Assembly: GCA_017305535.1 (NCBI GenBank) | Contig: JAFKKN010000007.1 | Coordinates: 1-64,000 of the forward strand | DNA: 64,000 bases | Source of the DNA: Hyphomicrobiales bacterium | GTDB lineage: Bacteria > Pseudomonadota > Alphaproteobacteria > Rhizobiales > Xanthobacteraceae | Direction of reading: 5' to 3' | Shown: one piece after another, positions 20,293-29,625 of the stretch | Layout of the letters: each line of letters begins with the position of its first letter | Position numbering within the stretch: the stretch's first letter is position 1 | Made by a program: the position numbers and the translations under genes | The notes under the pieces: generated by a model | Database searches by the model: none | Told to the model about the DNA's origin: nothing | Seen by the model: only the letters and a program-made list of their open reading frames with translations

Positions 20293-23200
20293 CTAATGCG
20301 CTTCGTCCCAATTGTCGGCGGCGCGGGCGTCGACGTGCAGTGGCACCGAGAGCAGCACCGCCGGGAACGGCGCGTCCTGCATCACGCGTTGCACCACCGG
20401 CAGCGTCGCGGCGACTTCCTTCTCGGGCACCTCAAAAATCAGTTCGTCGTGTACTTGCAGCAGCATCTGCGCTGCCAGTTTCTTCTCGGTCAGCGCGTCT
20501 TCCATCCGCACCATGGCGCGGCGAATGATGTCGGCGGCGGTGCCTTGCAGTCGTGCATTGATGGCGGCGCGTTCGTTGAAAGCGCGGATCGACGGGTTCG
20601 ACGCCTTGATGTCCGGGTAGTGACACTTGCGGCCGAACAGCGTCTCGACATAACCGTGCTCGCGGCAAAAGTCGCGCGTTGAATCCATGTAAGCGCGGAT
20701 GCCGGGGAATCGCTCGAAATATTTCTTGATGTAGGCGGCAGCTTCCTCACGCGGAATGCCGAGCTGATTGGCGAGGCCGAACGCCGAGATGCCATAGATG
20801 ATGCCGAAGTTGATTGCCTTGGCGCGACGGCGGATTTCACCGGGCATGTCCTTCACCGGCACGCCGAACATTTCCGACGCGGTCATCGCGTGAATGTCGA
20901 GGCCGTCGTGAAACGCCTGCTTCAACACCGGAATGTCCGCGATCTCCGCGAGCAGCCGCAATTCGATCTGCGAGTAATCGGCCGACACCAGCTTGTGACC
21001 CGGCGTCGCCACGAAGGCGCGGCGAATCTTGCGGCCGTCCTCGGTGCGCACCGGAATGTTTTGCAGGTTCGGTTCGTTGGACGAGAGGCGGCCGGTGGTG
21101 GTTGCTGCCAGCGCGTAAGTGGTGTGAACGCGGTGGGTCTGCGGATGTACGTATTCCGGCAATGCGTCGGTATAGGTCGATTTCAGTTTCGAGACCTGCC
21201 GCCAGTCGAGGATCAGGCGCGGAAAGGCGTGGCCCTGTTCGGCCAGTTCGTCGAGGATCGATGCGGTGGTGGACCATGCGCCGGTCTTGGTCTTCTTGCC
21301 GCCGGGCAGGCTCATCTTGCCGAACAGGATATCACCGATCTGCTTCGGGCTGCCGGGATTGACCTCTTCGCCGGCAACCTCGCGGATTTCGGATTCAAGG
21401 CGCGCAGCGGTCTGGGCGAAGTCGCTGGAGAGCCGCGACAACACCTGCCGGTCGATCGAGATGCCGCGTCGCTCCATTCGCGCCAGCACCGGCACCAGCG
21501 GCCGCTCCAGCGTTTCATAAACCACATTCATGCGCTCGGTGACGAGACGCGGCTTCAACACGCGCCACAGTCTGAGGCTGAGGTCCGCGCCCTCTGCGGC
21601 GTATTCGCTGGCCTTGTCGATCGCGACCTGATCGTAGGTGAGCTTGCCCTTGCCGCTGCCGACAAGATCGCCATAGGCGAGCGCAGTGTGGCCGAGCCAG
21701 CCTTCCGCGAGTGCCTCGCGCTCATGCGAACCGCGCCCGGCGTCGAGCGCATAGGAGATCAGTTGCGTATCCTCGATGTTGCGCAGCGTGATGCCGTGCT
21801 GCGCCAGCAGGACCATCGCGAACTTGGTGTCGAAGCCGATCTTCAGCAGGCCGGCACTTTCGAGAACGGGCCGCAGCGCGTCGAGCGCATCTCGCGTTGC
21901 CATCTGATCCGGTGCGAGGCCGGCAGCGAACAGACCTGAGCCATCGCCCGCCTGCTTGTGCGCCAGCGGAATGTAGCAGGCGTCGTTCGGTCCGAGCGCC
22001 AGCGCGACGCCGCACAATTCGGCCTGCATCGGATCGATTGTGGCGGTGACGATGTCGAGCGCGACATAGCCCTTATCGCTGATACGTGCGATCCATTCGT
22101 CCAACTGCGCGCGTGTGCGGACGGTCTGGTAACGGCTGCGATCCACCTTGGTGTTGCGCGCTTCCTCGGCACGGCTTGCTGCAAGCGCCAGAGGTGACAA
22201 TTTTTCAGTATCCGCTTGACCGTTTGAGATGGCTTTACGCGGTGCAGGCGTGGCCTCGCCGAACAGATCGCCGGTGCCGGATCGCGGCAGCGTCGCGGAG
22301 CCCTTGGCGCGCGTGCCCGGCTCGTCGCCGGTCGGCGTTCGCGGCGAATCCGGTGCTGCGCCGCGTGCATACGCGCTCTTCAAACTGGAATCGGCTTCGA
22401 TCTCGGACGGGTCGATCTGCGAATACTCGGCGACGCGGCGGGTCAGCGTCGAGAACTCCATCGCCTTCAGGAATGCAATCAACTTGCGCGCGTCGGGTTC
22501 ATGCACCGCAAGATCGTCGAGCGGCACGTCGAGCGCCACCTTGTCATCGAGCAGGACCAGTTGCCGCGAGATGCGCGCCTTGTCCGCGTTCTCGATCAGC
22601 GCCTCGCGCCGCTTCGGCTGCTTGATCTCGCCGGCGCGCGCCAGCAGTGTGTCGAGGTCGCCGTATTCATTGATGAGCTGCGCCGCGGTCTTGATGCCGA
22701 TGCCGGGTACGCCGGGCACGTTATCGACGCTGTCGCCGGCCAGCGCCTGCACTTCCACCACTTTCTCCGGCGGCACGCCGAACTTCTCGATCACCTCGGG
22801 GATGCCGAGGCGGCGATCCTTCATGGTGTCGTACATGGTGACGCGGTCGGTGACGAGCTGCATCAGGTCCTTGTCGGACGACACGATGGTCGCGGTCGCG
22901 CCGCGCGCGTCGGCCTGCCGCACATAGGTCGCGATCAGGTCGTCGGCCTCGAAGCCGATCTGTTCGAGACAGGGCAGGTCGAAGGCGTGCACGGCCTCGC
23001 GGATCAGCGCGAATTGTGGGATCAGGTCGTCGGGCGCCGGCGGCCGGTGGGCCTTGTAGTCGGGATAAAGCTTGTTGCGGAAGGTGATCTCCGACTTGTC
23101 GAAGACGATGGCGAGGTGGGTCGGCCGGTCGTCCTGCGGCATGTCGCGCAGCAGCTTCCACAGCATGTTGCAGAAGCCGAGCACAGCGTTGACCTGTAAG

Positions 23201-23343
23201 CCGTCCGACTTGCGATTGAGCGGCGGCAGCGCGTGATAGGCGCGGAAAATGTAGGACGAGCCATCCACCAGAAAGACATGATCGCCTTTCAAGGGGGCTT
23301 TGGCGGTGGCGGGCTTGGCAGCGGGTGCGGGCTTCTTCGACAT
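20293..23343 (-). CDS. polA: DNA polymerase I (1016 aa)
   Basis: Fills gaps and removes primers in replication and repair. Three domains: 5' nuclease (VFLVDGSSYIFRAYHALPPL; GFEADDLIATYV; GDSVDNVPGVPGIGIKTAAQ), a 3'-5' exonuclease-like domain, and the polymerase with motif A DYSQIELRLLAEI, motif B RRRAKAINFGIIYGISAFG and motif C LLQVHDELIFEV. The exonuclease-like domain has lost key residues: D430-x-V432 where D-x-E is expected, D505/A509 where N...D is expected, and G585 where Asp is expected. Proofreading is therefore probably absent, as in Taq Pol I. The first residues are a Lys/Ala/Pro-rich extension. Confidence 0.96.
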   Translation of the reverse strand: MSKKPAPAAKPATAKAPLKGDHVFLVDGSSYIFRAYHALPPLNRKSDGLQVNAVLGFCNMLWKLLRDMPQDDRPTHLAIVFDKSEITFRNKLYPDYKAHRPPAPDDLIPQFALIREAVHAFDLPCLEQIGFEADDLIATYVRQADARGATATIVSSDKDLMQLVTDRVTMYDTMKDRRLGIPEVIEKFGVPPEKVVEVQALAGDSVDNVPGVPGIGIKTAAQLINEYGDLDTLLARAGEIKQPKRREALIENADKARISRQLVLLDDKVALDVPLDDLAVHEPDARKLIAFLKAMEFSTLTRRVAEYSQIDPSEIEADSSLKSAYARGAAPDSPRTPTGDEPGTRAKGSATLPRSGTGDLFGEATPAPRKAISNGQADTEKLSPLALAASRAEEARNTKVDRSRYQTVRTRAQLDEWIARISDKGYVALDIVTATIDPMQAELCGVALALGPNDACYIPLAHKQAGDGSGLFAAGLAPDQMATRDALDALRPVLESAGLLKIGFDTKFAMVLLAQHGITLRNIEDTQLISYALDAGRGSHEREALAEGWLGHTALAYGDLVGSGKGKLTYDQVAIDKASEYAAEGADLSLRLWRVLKPRLVTERMNVVYETLERPLVPVLARMERRGISIDRQVLSRLSSDFAQTAARLESEIREVAGEEVNPGSPKQIGDILFGKMSLPGGKKTKTGAWSTTASILDELAEQGHAFPRLILDWRQVSKLKSTYTDALPEYVHPQTHRVHTTYALAATTTGRLSSNEPNLQNIPVRTEDGRKIRRAFVATPGHKLVSADYSQIELRLLAEIADIPVLKQAFHDGLDIHAMTASEMFGVPVKDMPGEIRRRAKAINFGIIYGISAFGLANQLGIPREEAAAYIKKYFERFPGIRAYMDSTRDFCREHGYVETLFGRKCHYPDIKASNPSIRAFNERAAINARLQGTAADIIRRAMVRMEDALTEKKLAAQMLLQVHDELIFEVPEKEVAATLPVVQRVMQDAPFPAVLLSVPLHVDARAADNWDEAH

Positions 23344-23424
23344 GGCCGCAATTTAGGGATTTTAGGCGGCGAATGACAGCCCGTCCGGTTCCCAATTCAG
23401 CGGATAGTGCTCATTTCAGGTGTC

Positions 23425-23543
23425 GTCCCCGCGCAGGCGGGGACCCATTACCCCTGGCTTTGATTGTCGTCGCACACGCGGACAACGAGCGTTATTCCTA
23501 GTCACTATTGCTGCGGAGTCTGGGTCCCCGCCTGCGCGGGGAC
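23425..23543. repeat. Inverted repeat with perfect 23-bp arms
   Basis: Arm 23425-23447 (GTCCCCGCGCAGGCGGGGAC then CCA) is the exact reverse complement of arm 23521-23543. Each arm is itself a hairpin. The 73-base centre holds nothing recognisable. It lies between polA and the acyltransferase gene and looks like a dispersed palindromic repeat. Confidence 0.8.
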
Positions 23544-23560
23544 GGCGCCGGTGGTAGTTT

Positions 23561-24616
23561 CTATTCCGCCGGTTGCAGCCGCGCGGCGGGTTTGCGTGGC
23601 GCGATCCAGAACGCGTCCGGCCGCTCAAACAGGAAGTTCAGCCGCGTGCCACGGCAGACCCACCAGATCGCGACGGCGCCTGTCACCCCGATGAACGTGA
23701 CCACGGCCGAAAGGGTGCCGATGTCATGAATTACGCCGGTCTTCATCAACAGCGTGCGTGACGTCGCCATCGGCAGGAAGAACGCCAAGTAGATGACGAT
23801 GGAGTGCTCGCCGAAATAGCGGATAAAATCGAGCCAATGCTGTCGGGCCAGCAGGGTGCCGATAGTGATGATGGCACAGGCGCCGGCCATGCCGAGCGCC
23901 AGCGAGACGACCGGCAGATCGGCGTGGCCGAAATGGGTCAGCGCGCCGTTGACGAGCGCCCACAGCGCCAGCCCCGCCACGGCGAAACCGGGGTAAGCCC
24001 GCGCCTGATCCGACAGGCGGAACACATGCGTCGCGAACAGATATCCCGAATAGAAATAAATGAAGCGCATGGCGAATTCGTCGATCACGACCCAGCCGGT
24101 GGAGACATGCGCCATCTCGAGCGCGGCGCCGGCCAGCCAGATCACCAGCGGCGGCACGCGCAACGTCAGCTTGGTGACGACGAAGAAGACCGGCAACAGG
24201 TAGATGAACCACAGCGTGCCGAACGGATCGATGAACGACAGCAGATAGAGTTTCGCAACGCCCGCCCAGCCCATCTCGGCGGCGAAGGCCGGGGCCTTGA
24301 AGCCGAACTGGATCGTTACCCACAGCACGTAGAAATAGGCGAAGTGCACCACCTTGCGGTCGAGATAGGTGAGCCAGTCGCGATTGATCACGCGCGACAG
24401 GAACAGGCCCGAGATCAGGAAGAAGTCCGGCATCCGGAACGGTCGGGCGAATTCGACGACGTGATGCATGAAACCGGTCTGGCCGACGGCGGCCTCGACA
24501 CCCAGCACCGAATGCATCATCACCACCATGACGATGCAGATGCCCTTGGCATAATCGACCCAATCGAGGCGGTCGGAAGCCGCTGTTGCGGAGATGGCTG
24601 TGCCGTTTCGGGTCAT
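23561..24616 (-). CDS. Acyltransferase 3 family membrane protein (351 aa)
   Basis: Multi-pass protein starting with the OafA/NodX-like region RLDWVDYAKGICIVMVVMMH, which carries the conserved His of the family after the first membrane helix. It has about ten hydrophobic segments and FLISGLFLSRVI, which matches the family R-pair region. Members O-acylate cell-surface sugars or other small molecules at the inner membrane; the substrate here is unknown. The ATG at 24616 is chosen because AAGGAA lies at ideal spacing. Another in-frame ATG lies at 24649. It is divergent from hrpB. Confidence 0.85.
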   Translation of the reverse strand: MTRNGTAISATAASDRLDWVDYAKGICIVMVVMMHSVLGVEAAVGQTGFMHHVVEFARPFRMPDFFLISGLFLSRVINRDWLTYLDRKVVHFAYFYVLWVTIQFGFKAPAFAAEMGWAGVAKLYLLSFIDPFGTLWFIYLLPVFFVVTKLTLRVPPLVIWLAGAALEMAHVSTGWVVIDEFAMRFIYFYSGYLFATHVFRLSDQARAYPGFAVAGLALWALVNGALTHFGHADLPVVSLALGMAGACAIITIGTLLARQHWLDFIRYFGEHSIVIYLAFFLPMATSRTLLMKTGVIHDIGTLSAVVTFIGVTGAVAIWWVCRGTRLNFLFERPDAFWIAPRKPAARLQPAE

Positions 24617-24765
24617 CGCTGTTCCTTTTGGGGTCGCGAGGGCGGACATTACGCACCAAGGGTTTCGTTCCCGTTGCGCGATACAAGGAATGTGCCGCCT
24701 TTCCGGAACCCGGTATAAGGCAGCCGACGCAACCCACCGTTAGTGTTAACCGGACCCTATCGCCG

Positions 24766-27285
24766 TTGACCCGCAATTTCCCTACGCCTCTGCCGATCGA
24801 TGCCGTTCTCGACGAACTGGCGACAATCTTGGCACGCCAGCCGACGGCGGTGCTGGTGGCGCCGCCCGGCGCTGGCAAGACCACGCGAGTGCCGCTGGCG
24901 CTGCGCGGCGAACCGTGGATCGGCGACGGCAAGATCATCGTGCTGGAGCCGCGCCGGATTGCCGCGCGCGCCAGCGCCGAGCGTATGGCGCAGACCCTCG
25001 GCGAACGCGTCGGCGAGACGGTCGGCTATCGCGTGCGCTTCGGTTCAAAAGTCTCGCGCGCAACCCGGATCGAAGTCGTCACCGAAGGCATCTTCGCGCA
25101 ACAGATTCTGAACGATCCGGAATTGAACGGCGTCGCGGCGGTGCTGTTCGACGAATTTCACGAGCGCTCGCTCGATGCCGATCTCGGCCTTGCGCTGGCG
25201 CGCGATGTGCAGACCGGTCTGCGCGAGGATCTGCGCATTCTGGTGATGTCGGCGACGCTTGATGGCGCGCGTGTTGCGGCGCTGCTCGGCGACGCGCCGG
25301 TGATCGAAAGCGAGGGGCGCGCTTACGCGGTGGAGACGCGTTACCTCGGACGCAAGCCGGACGCGCCTCTGGAGCGGCAGATGGCTGACGCCATCGCCAC
25401 GGCGTTGCGCGCCGACGCCGGATCGGTGCTGGCGTTCCTGCCCGGCGCCGCGGAAATCCGCCGCACCCAGACCATGCTTGAAGGACGCGTGCACGATGCT
25501 GGCGTCGATATCGTGCCGCTGTTCGGCGCACTCGATGCGGCCGTGCAGGATCGCGCCATTGCGCCGTCACTGAAGGGCCGGCGCAAGGTGGTGCTGGCGA
25601 CATCGATCGCGGAAACCTCGCTGACCATCGACGGCGTTCGCATCGTGGTCGATTCCGGGCTCGCGCGTGTGCCGCGTTACGAACCTGATATCGGCCTGAC
25701 ACGATTGGAAACCGTGCGTGCCTCACGTGCGGCCGTGGATCAGCGGCGCGGCCGCGCCGGGCGCACCGAACCCGGCGTGTGTTATCGGCTGTGGGACGAG
25801 CCGCAGACAACGTCGTTGCCTGCCTACACGATGCCGGAAATTCTTGCGGCTGATCTGTCGTCGCTGGTACTCGATCTGGCGCAATGGGGCGTGCGCGATC
25901 CGTCCACGCTGGCGTTTCTCGATCCACCGCCGCTGCCGGCGCTGAATGAAGCACGCGACCTGTTGCGCCAACTCGGTGCACTCGATGGCGATGGCCGGAT
26001 CACGGCGGAAGGGCAGGCGTTGCGCGCGCTCGCGTTGCCGCCACGACTGGCGCGCATGATCGTCGATGCGCATCGCTTGGGGGCGGCGCAGGAGGCGGCC
26101 GACATTGCCGCTATCCTCACCGAGCGCGGGTTGGGTGGTGACAACGTCGATCTCGATGCGCGGCTCGACCAGTTTCGGCGCGACCGCTCGCAACGCGCGT
26201 CCAGTGCGAAGCAATTGGCGAGGCGATGGGCAGGGCAGGTTACAGCAACGGATGCGACGCGTTCGCCTTCTCCCGCGGGCGGGGAGGAAGCAAGCCTTTC
26301 ACAGGGGGGAGGGGAATTGCTCTCGACCGGCACACTACTGGCGCTCGCTTTCCCTGATCGTGTCGCGAAGAATCGCGGTAACGGCAGCTTCGTGCTCGCC
26401 AACGGCCGTGGCGCGGCGATAGATCAAGCCGCAGCACTAGCACGCGTGCCTTACATCGCGGTCGGCGAACTCACCGGCACTGCCGCGCGCGGACGCATCT
26501 TGCTTGCGGCGCCGATCACACAAGCCGAGATCGAAACCCGTTTCGCGGACGAGATCGCAAGCGCCGAAGAGGTGTGGTTCGACAAGGACGCCATGGCGCT
26601 GCGTGGCCGCCGTCGTAAGCGGCTTCACGCGATCACGCTCGCGGAAGCGCCGTTGCAGATATCGCCCTCGGAAGACAGCGCGCGAGTATTTGCCGAAGGT
26701 CTGGTCGCGGCGGGGCTGGATCGCCTGCCATGGTCGAAGGCGCTGACGCAATGGCGCGGCCGCGTGATGTTCTTGCGCGCGGCCGAAGGTGACGCCTGGC
26801 CTGACCTTTCCGATGCGGCACTCGCGGCGACGGCCGAGTCCTGGTTGGCGTCGGCACTTTATGACAAGGTTGCGCTGAAGGATTTCTCCGCGGGCGATTT
26901 GTCGGACGCATTGATGGCGCTGTTACCGTGGGAGCAGCGCGCGCGGCTCGACCGCGAAGCGCCGACGCATTTCGAGGCGCCGACCGGCTCGATGCTGCCG
27001 ATCGATTACGAAGCCGAGCAGGGGCCAACGATTGCTGTCAGGTTGCAGGAGTTGTTCGGGTTGAAGGTTCATCCGGCAGTGGCGAAGGGCAAGGTACCGC
27101 TGGTCCTCGAATTGCTGTCGCCCGCGCATCGACCGGTGCAGGTCACGCGCGATCTGCCGGGCTTCTGGCGCGGCAGCTATGCGGCGGTGCGCGCCGATCT
27201 GCGCGGCCGTTATCCGCGTCATCCGTGGCCGGAAGACCCCGCGGCGGCCGAGCCGACGCGGCGCGCCAAGCCGCGTGGAACCTGA
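24766..27285 (+). CDS. hrpB: ATP-dependent RNA helicase HrpB (839 aa)
   Basis: A DEAH/RHA-type helicase: Walker A APPGAGKTTRVPL, Ia LEPRRIAARA, Walker B in the form DEFHERS, SAT motif VMSATLDG, motif V ATSIAETSLTIDG, motif VI DQRRGRAGRTEPGVCYRLW, followed by the HrpB C-terminal domain. TTG at 24766 (MTRNFPTPLPIDAVLDEL) is the best start, because HrpB proteins begin just before PLPID; ribosome-binding support is weak. Around residues 496-520 a Ser/Gly-rich stretch (PSPAGGEEASLSQGGGE) interrupts the usual sequence and looks like an in-frame repeat insertion. The cellular role of HrpB is not well defined. Confidence 0.92.
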   Translation: MTRNFPTPLPIDAVLDELATILARQPTAVLVAPPGAGKTTRVPLALRGEPWIGDGKIIVLEPRRIAARASAERMAQTLGERVGETVGYRVRFGSKVSRATRIEVVTEGIFAQQILNDPELNGVAAVLFDEFHERSLDADLGLALARDVQTGLREDLRILVMSATLDGARVAALLGDAPVIESEGRAYAVETRYLGRKPDAPLERQMADAIATALRADAGSVLAFLPGAAEIRRTQTMLEGRVHDAGVDIVPLFGALDAAVQDRAIAPSLKGRRKVVLATSIAETSLTIDGVRIVVDSGLARVPRYEPDIGLTRLETVRASRAAVDQRRGRAGRTEPGVCYRLWDEPQTTSLPAYTMPEILAADLSSLVLDLAQWGVRDPSTLAFLDPPPLPALNEARDLLRQLGALDGDGRITAEGQALRALALPPRLARMIVDAHRLGAAQEAADIAAILTERGLGGDNVDLDARLDQFRRDRSQRASSAKQLARRWAGQVTATDATRSPSPAGGEEASLSQGGGELLSTGTLLALAFPDRVAKNRGNGSFVLANGRGAAIDQAAALARVPYIAVGELTGTAARGRILLAAPITQAEIETRFADEIASAEEVWFDKDAMALRGRRRKRLHAITLAEAPLQISPSEDSARVFAEGLVAAGLDRLPWSKALTQWRGRVMFLRAAEGDAWPDLSDAALAATAESWLASALYDKVALKDFSAGDLSDALMALLPWEQRARLDREAPTHFEAPTGSMLPIDYEAEQGPTIAVRLQELFGLKVHPAVAKGKVPLVLELLSPAHRPVQVTRDLPGFWRGSYAAVRADLRGRYPRHPWPEDPAAAEPTRRAKPRGT
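26251..26322. repeat. Repeat-like in-frame insertion inside hrpB
   Basis: The DNA CGCCTTCTCCCGCGGGCGGG followed by GAGGAAGCAAGCCTTTCACA and a G-rich run has the composition of the imperfect C/T-rich to G-rich palindromic repeats seen between genes in rhizobia. It is read through in frame, adding about 24 residues between RRWAGQV and LLSTGTLLALAFPD, a join that other HrpB proteins make with a short linker. The boundaries are approximate. Confidence 0.5.
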
Positions 27286-27399
27286 TCGCAGCACTTCGTT
27301 AACGCTAAACTCACGGTTTTAGCCAAAATACGCATGATCCCGATCGCGGGTTGCCGTGCGGGCGGGATAGCGTTTGACGTGCGAACTGCGAGTGCTTGT

Positions 27400-27921
27400 A
27401 TGCGTGGCGTATTGATTTTGGCAGGCGTGATGATCGGCCTCGGCACGGTCATGTCTCAGGTCGCCGATCGCATGATGGCCGCTTCGGCCACGACGGTTTC
27501 ACCGTCGGTGATGCTGGCCGCTACCGAATCCTCGGCGCCCACATCCGGCGTTCGCAGCGTCGTGGTGCCACGCGACCGGCATGGCCATTTTCAGACCGAA
27601 GGGCATATCGATGGCCAGCGTATCCGCTTCATGGTCGACACCGGCGCATCGGTGGTCGCCATGAATGAAACCTCGGCAGCGCGGATCGGCGTACGGCCGG
27701 CGCGTGGCGAGTTCAACACGAAGGTGACCACCGCCAACGGCGTCATCAAGGCGGCGCGGACACGGCTCGCGGCCGTTCAGGTCGGCGATCTGATCGTCCG
27801 CGACGTCGACGCCATGGTGCTGCCGGACGAGGCGTTGTCGCAAAATCTGCTCGGCCTGTCGTTCCTGGGCAAGTTGAAGCGGTTCGAATTCGCCGGCGGC
27901 CGGATGGTGCTGGAGCAGTAA
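27400..27921 (+). CDS. Retropepsin-like aspartic protease, TIGR02281 family (173 aa)
   Basis: An N-terminal membrane or signal segment (MRGVLILAGVMIGLGTVMSQ) is followed by a clan AA aspartic-protease fold. The active-site motif is FMVDTGASVVAMN, preceded by GHFQTEGHIDGQRI, and the second half carries NLLGLSFLGKLKRFEF. Such single-domain proteins act as dimers, likely in the periplasm. Start choice: ATG at 27400 places the hydrophobic segment first; ATG at 27334 is in frame and would add 22 residues. The substrate is unknown. Confidence 0.82.
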   Translation: MRGVLILAGVMIGLGTVMSQVADRMMAASATTVSPSVMLAATESSAPTSGVRSVVVPRDRHGHFQTEGHIDGQRIRFMVDTGASVVAMNETSAARIGVRPARGEFNTKVTTANGVIKAARTRLAAVQVGDLIVRDVDAMVLPDEALSQNLLGLSFLGKLKRFEFAGGRMVLEQ

Positions 27922-28068
27922 GCGCCGGCGCTTGTTTTTGCCGCGCCGCCTTGCTGCCAATCCGCCGCAATTCTCTCCTAATCCATCATCCCCGCCTTTC
28001 CTCCGCGCCGTGCATTCGCTAAGGCTGCGGGGTACTTTATCCATCACCTTTTTCAGAAGGCCGTCCGC

Positions 28069-29568
28069 ATGTTTCCCAAGCCCAAGCCCGTCCTGGTGCC
28101 GAATACGCTCGCTTATGAATCCGAGCCGATGGTGAAGCCGACCGGCTTTCGCGAATACGACGCGCGTTGGCTGTTCGGCAAGGAAATCAACCTGATGGGC
28201 ATCCAAGCGCTGGGCATGGGGCTCGGTGCGCTGATTGCTGAGATGGGGCAGAAGCAGGAGATCGTCACCGGCCACGATTTTCGCGGCTATTCGTCGTCGA
28301 TCAAGTACGCGCTGATCTCGGGTCTGATGGCCGCGGGCTGCAAGGTGCACGACATCGGCCTGTGCATGACGCCGATGGCCTACTTCGCGCAATTTGAACT
28401 TGACGTGCCGTGCGTTGCCATGGTCACGGCTTCGCATAACGACAATGGCTGGACTGGCGTGAAGATGGGCGCCAACCGGCCGCTCACCTTCGGACCGGAC
28501 GAGATGACGCGGCTGAGGGAAATCGTGCTCAACGCCGACTTCAAGAACAAGGTTGGCGGCAGCTATCAGTTTCACGAGAATTTCCCGGCGCGCTACATCG
28601 CCGATCTGACCAAGCGACCGAAGCTGAAGCGCAAGCTGAAGGTCGTGGTCGCTTGCGGCAACGGCACCGCCGGCGCTTTCGCCCCGCAAGTGATGGAAGC
28701 GATCGGTTGCGAGGTGATTCCGCTCGACACCGAACTCGATCACACCTTCCCGAAATACAATCCGAATCCGGAAGACATGGAGATGCTCCATGCCATTCGC
28801 GACGCCGTTCTCGAGCATAAGGCCGACGTCGGCCTCGGCTTCGACGGCGACGGCGACCGCTGCGGTGTGGTCGACAACACCGGCGAGGAGATTTTCGCCG
28901 ACAAGGTCGGCGTGATGCTGGCGCGCGATATTTCCGCGATCCACAAGGATGCGCAGTTCGTCGTCGACGTGAAATCGACCGGCCTGTTCGTGACGGACCC
29001 GGTGTTGCAGAAGCAGGGCGCCAAGGCGACCTACTGGAAGACCGGGCACTCCTACATGAAACGGCGCACGCACGAAGTAGGCGCGCTGGCCGGCTTCGAG
29101 AAATCGGGTCACTTCTTCTTCAACCCGCCCTTCGGCCGCGGTTACGACGACGGCCTGATCTCGGCGATCGCGGTGTGTGACATGCTGGATCGCGCACCGG
29201 GCAAGAGCATGTCCGATCTCAAGAACGCGCTGCCGAAAACGTGGTCGTCGCCGACCATGTCGCCGCATTGCGCTGACGAGACCAAGTACGGCATCGTCGA
29301 TGCAGTGGTGAAACATTTTGAGGCCGCTCAGGCCAAGGGCGAGAAGGTTGCGGGCCAGGCCATCCGCGACCTCGTCACCGTCAACGGTGTGCGTGTGACC
29401 GTGGAAGACGGAAGCTGGGGCCTTGTGCGGGCCTCATCCAACAAGCCCGAACTGGTCGTGGTTGTCGAAAGCCCGGTGTCGGAGCAACGGATGCGCGACA
29501 TGTTCGAGGCGATGGACTCGGTGCTGCGCACCCATCCTGAGGTTGGCGAATACAATCAGAAGATCTGA
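28069..29568 (+). CDS. Phosphomannomutase/phosphoglucomutase (499 aa)
   Basis: Interconverts hexose 1- and 6-phosphates for surface polysaccharide precursors. All four alpha-D-phosphohexomutase signatures are visible: catalytic phosphoserine loop TASHNDNGWTG, metal loop GFDGDGDRCG, sugar-binding GFEKSGHFFF, and a C-terminal phosphate-binding loop region (EDGSWGLVRASSNKPEL). The length is typical. The neighbourhood does not show whether mannose or glucose phosphate is preferred. AGAAGG precedes the ATG. Confidence 0.93.
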   Translation: MFPKPKPVLVPNTLAYESEPMVKPTGFREYDARWLFGKEINLMGIQALGMGLGALIAEMGQKQEIVTGHDFRGYSSSIKYALISGLMAAGCKVHDIGLCMTPMAYFAQFELDVPCVAMVTASHNDNGWTGVKMGANRPLTFGPDEMTRLREIVLNADFKNKVGGSYQFHENFPARYIADLTKRPKLKRKLKVVVACGNGTAGAFAPQVMEAIGCEVIPLDTELDHTFPKYNPNPEDMEMLHAIRDAVLEHKADVGLGFDGDGDRCGVVDNTGEEIFADKVGVMLARDISAIHKDAQFVVDVKSTGLFVTDPVLQKQGAKATYWKTGHSYMKRRTHEVGALAGFEKSGHFFFNPPFGRGYDDGLISAIAVCDMLDRAPGKSMSDLKNALPKTWSSPTMSPHCADETKYGIVDAVVKHFEAAQAKGEKVAGQAIRDLVTVNGVRVTVEDGSWGLVRASSNKPELVVVVESPVSEQRMRDMFEAMDSVLRTHPEVGEYNQKI

Positions 29569-29574
29569 AATCGT

Positions 29575-29608
29575 GATGGCGGGCCGCGGTTTGCCGTGGT
29601 CCGCCATC
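29575..29608. terminator. Strong hairpin between convergent genes
   Basis: A 14-bp stem (GATGGCGG then CCGCGG, paired with CCGTGG then CCGCCATC, one opposed G/T) closes a TTTG loop. It lies between the convergent phosphomannomutase and DUF983 genes. No T run follows on either strand, so an intrinsic terminator role is likely but not certain. Confidence 0.5.
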
Positions 29609-29625
29609 GACAAAAAAGCTGAGTC

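Noticed and set aside
24586-24765. Upstream extension of HrpB with a hydrophobic start (RRWLCRFGSSLFLLG)
   Set aside because: It overlaps the divergent acyltransferase gene and lies outside the HrpB family start. The TTG at 24766 fits better.
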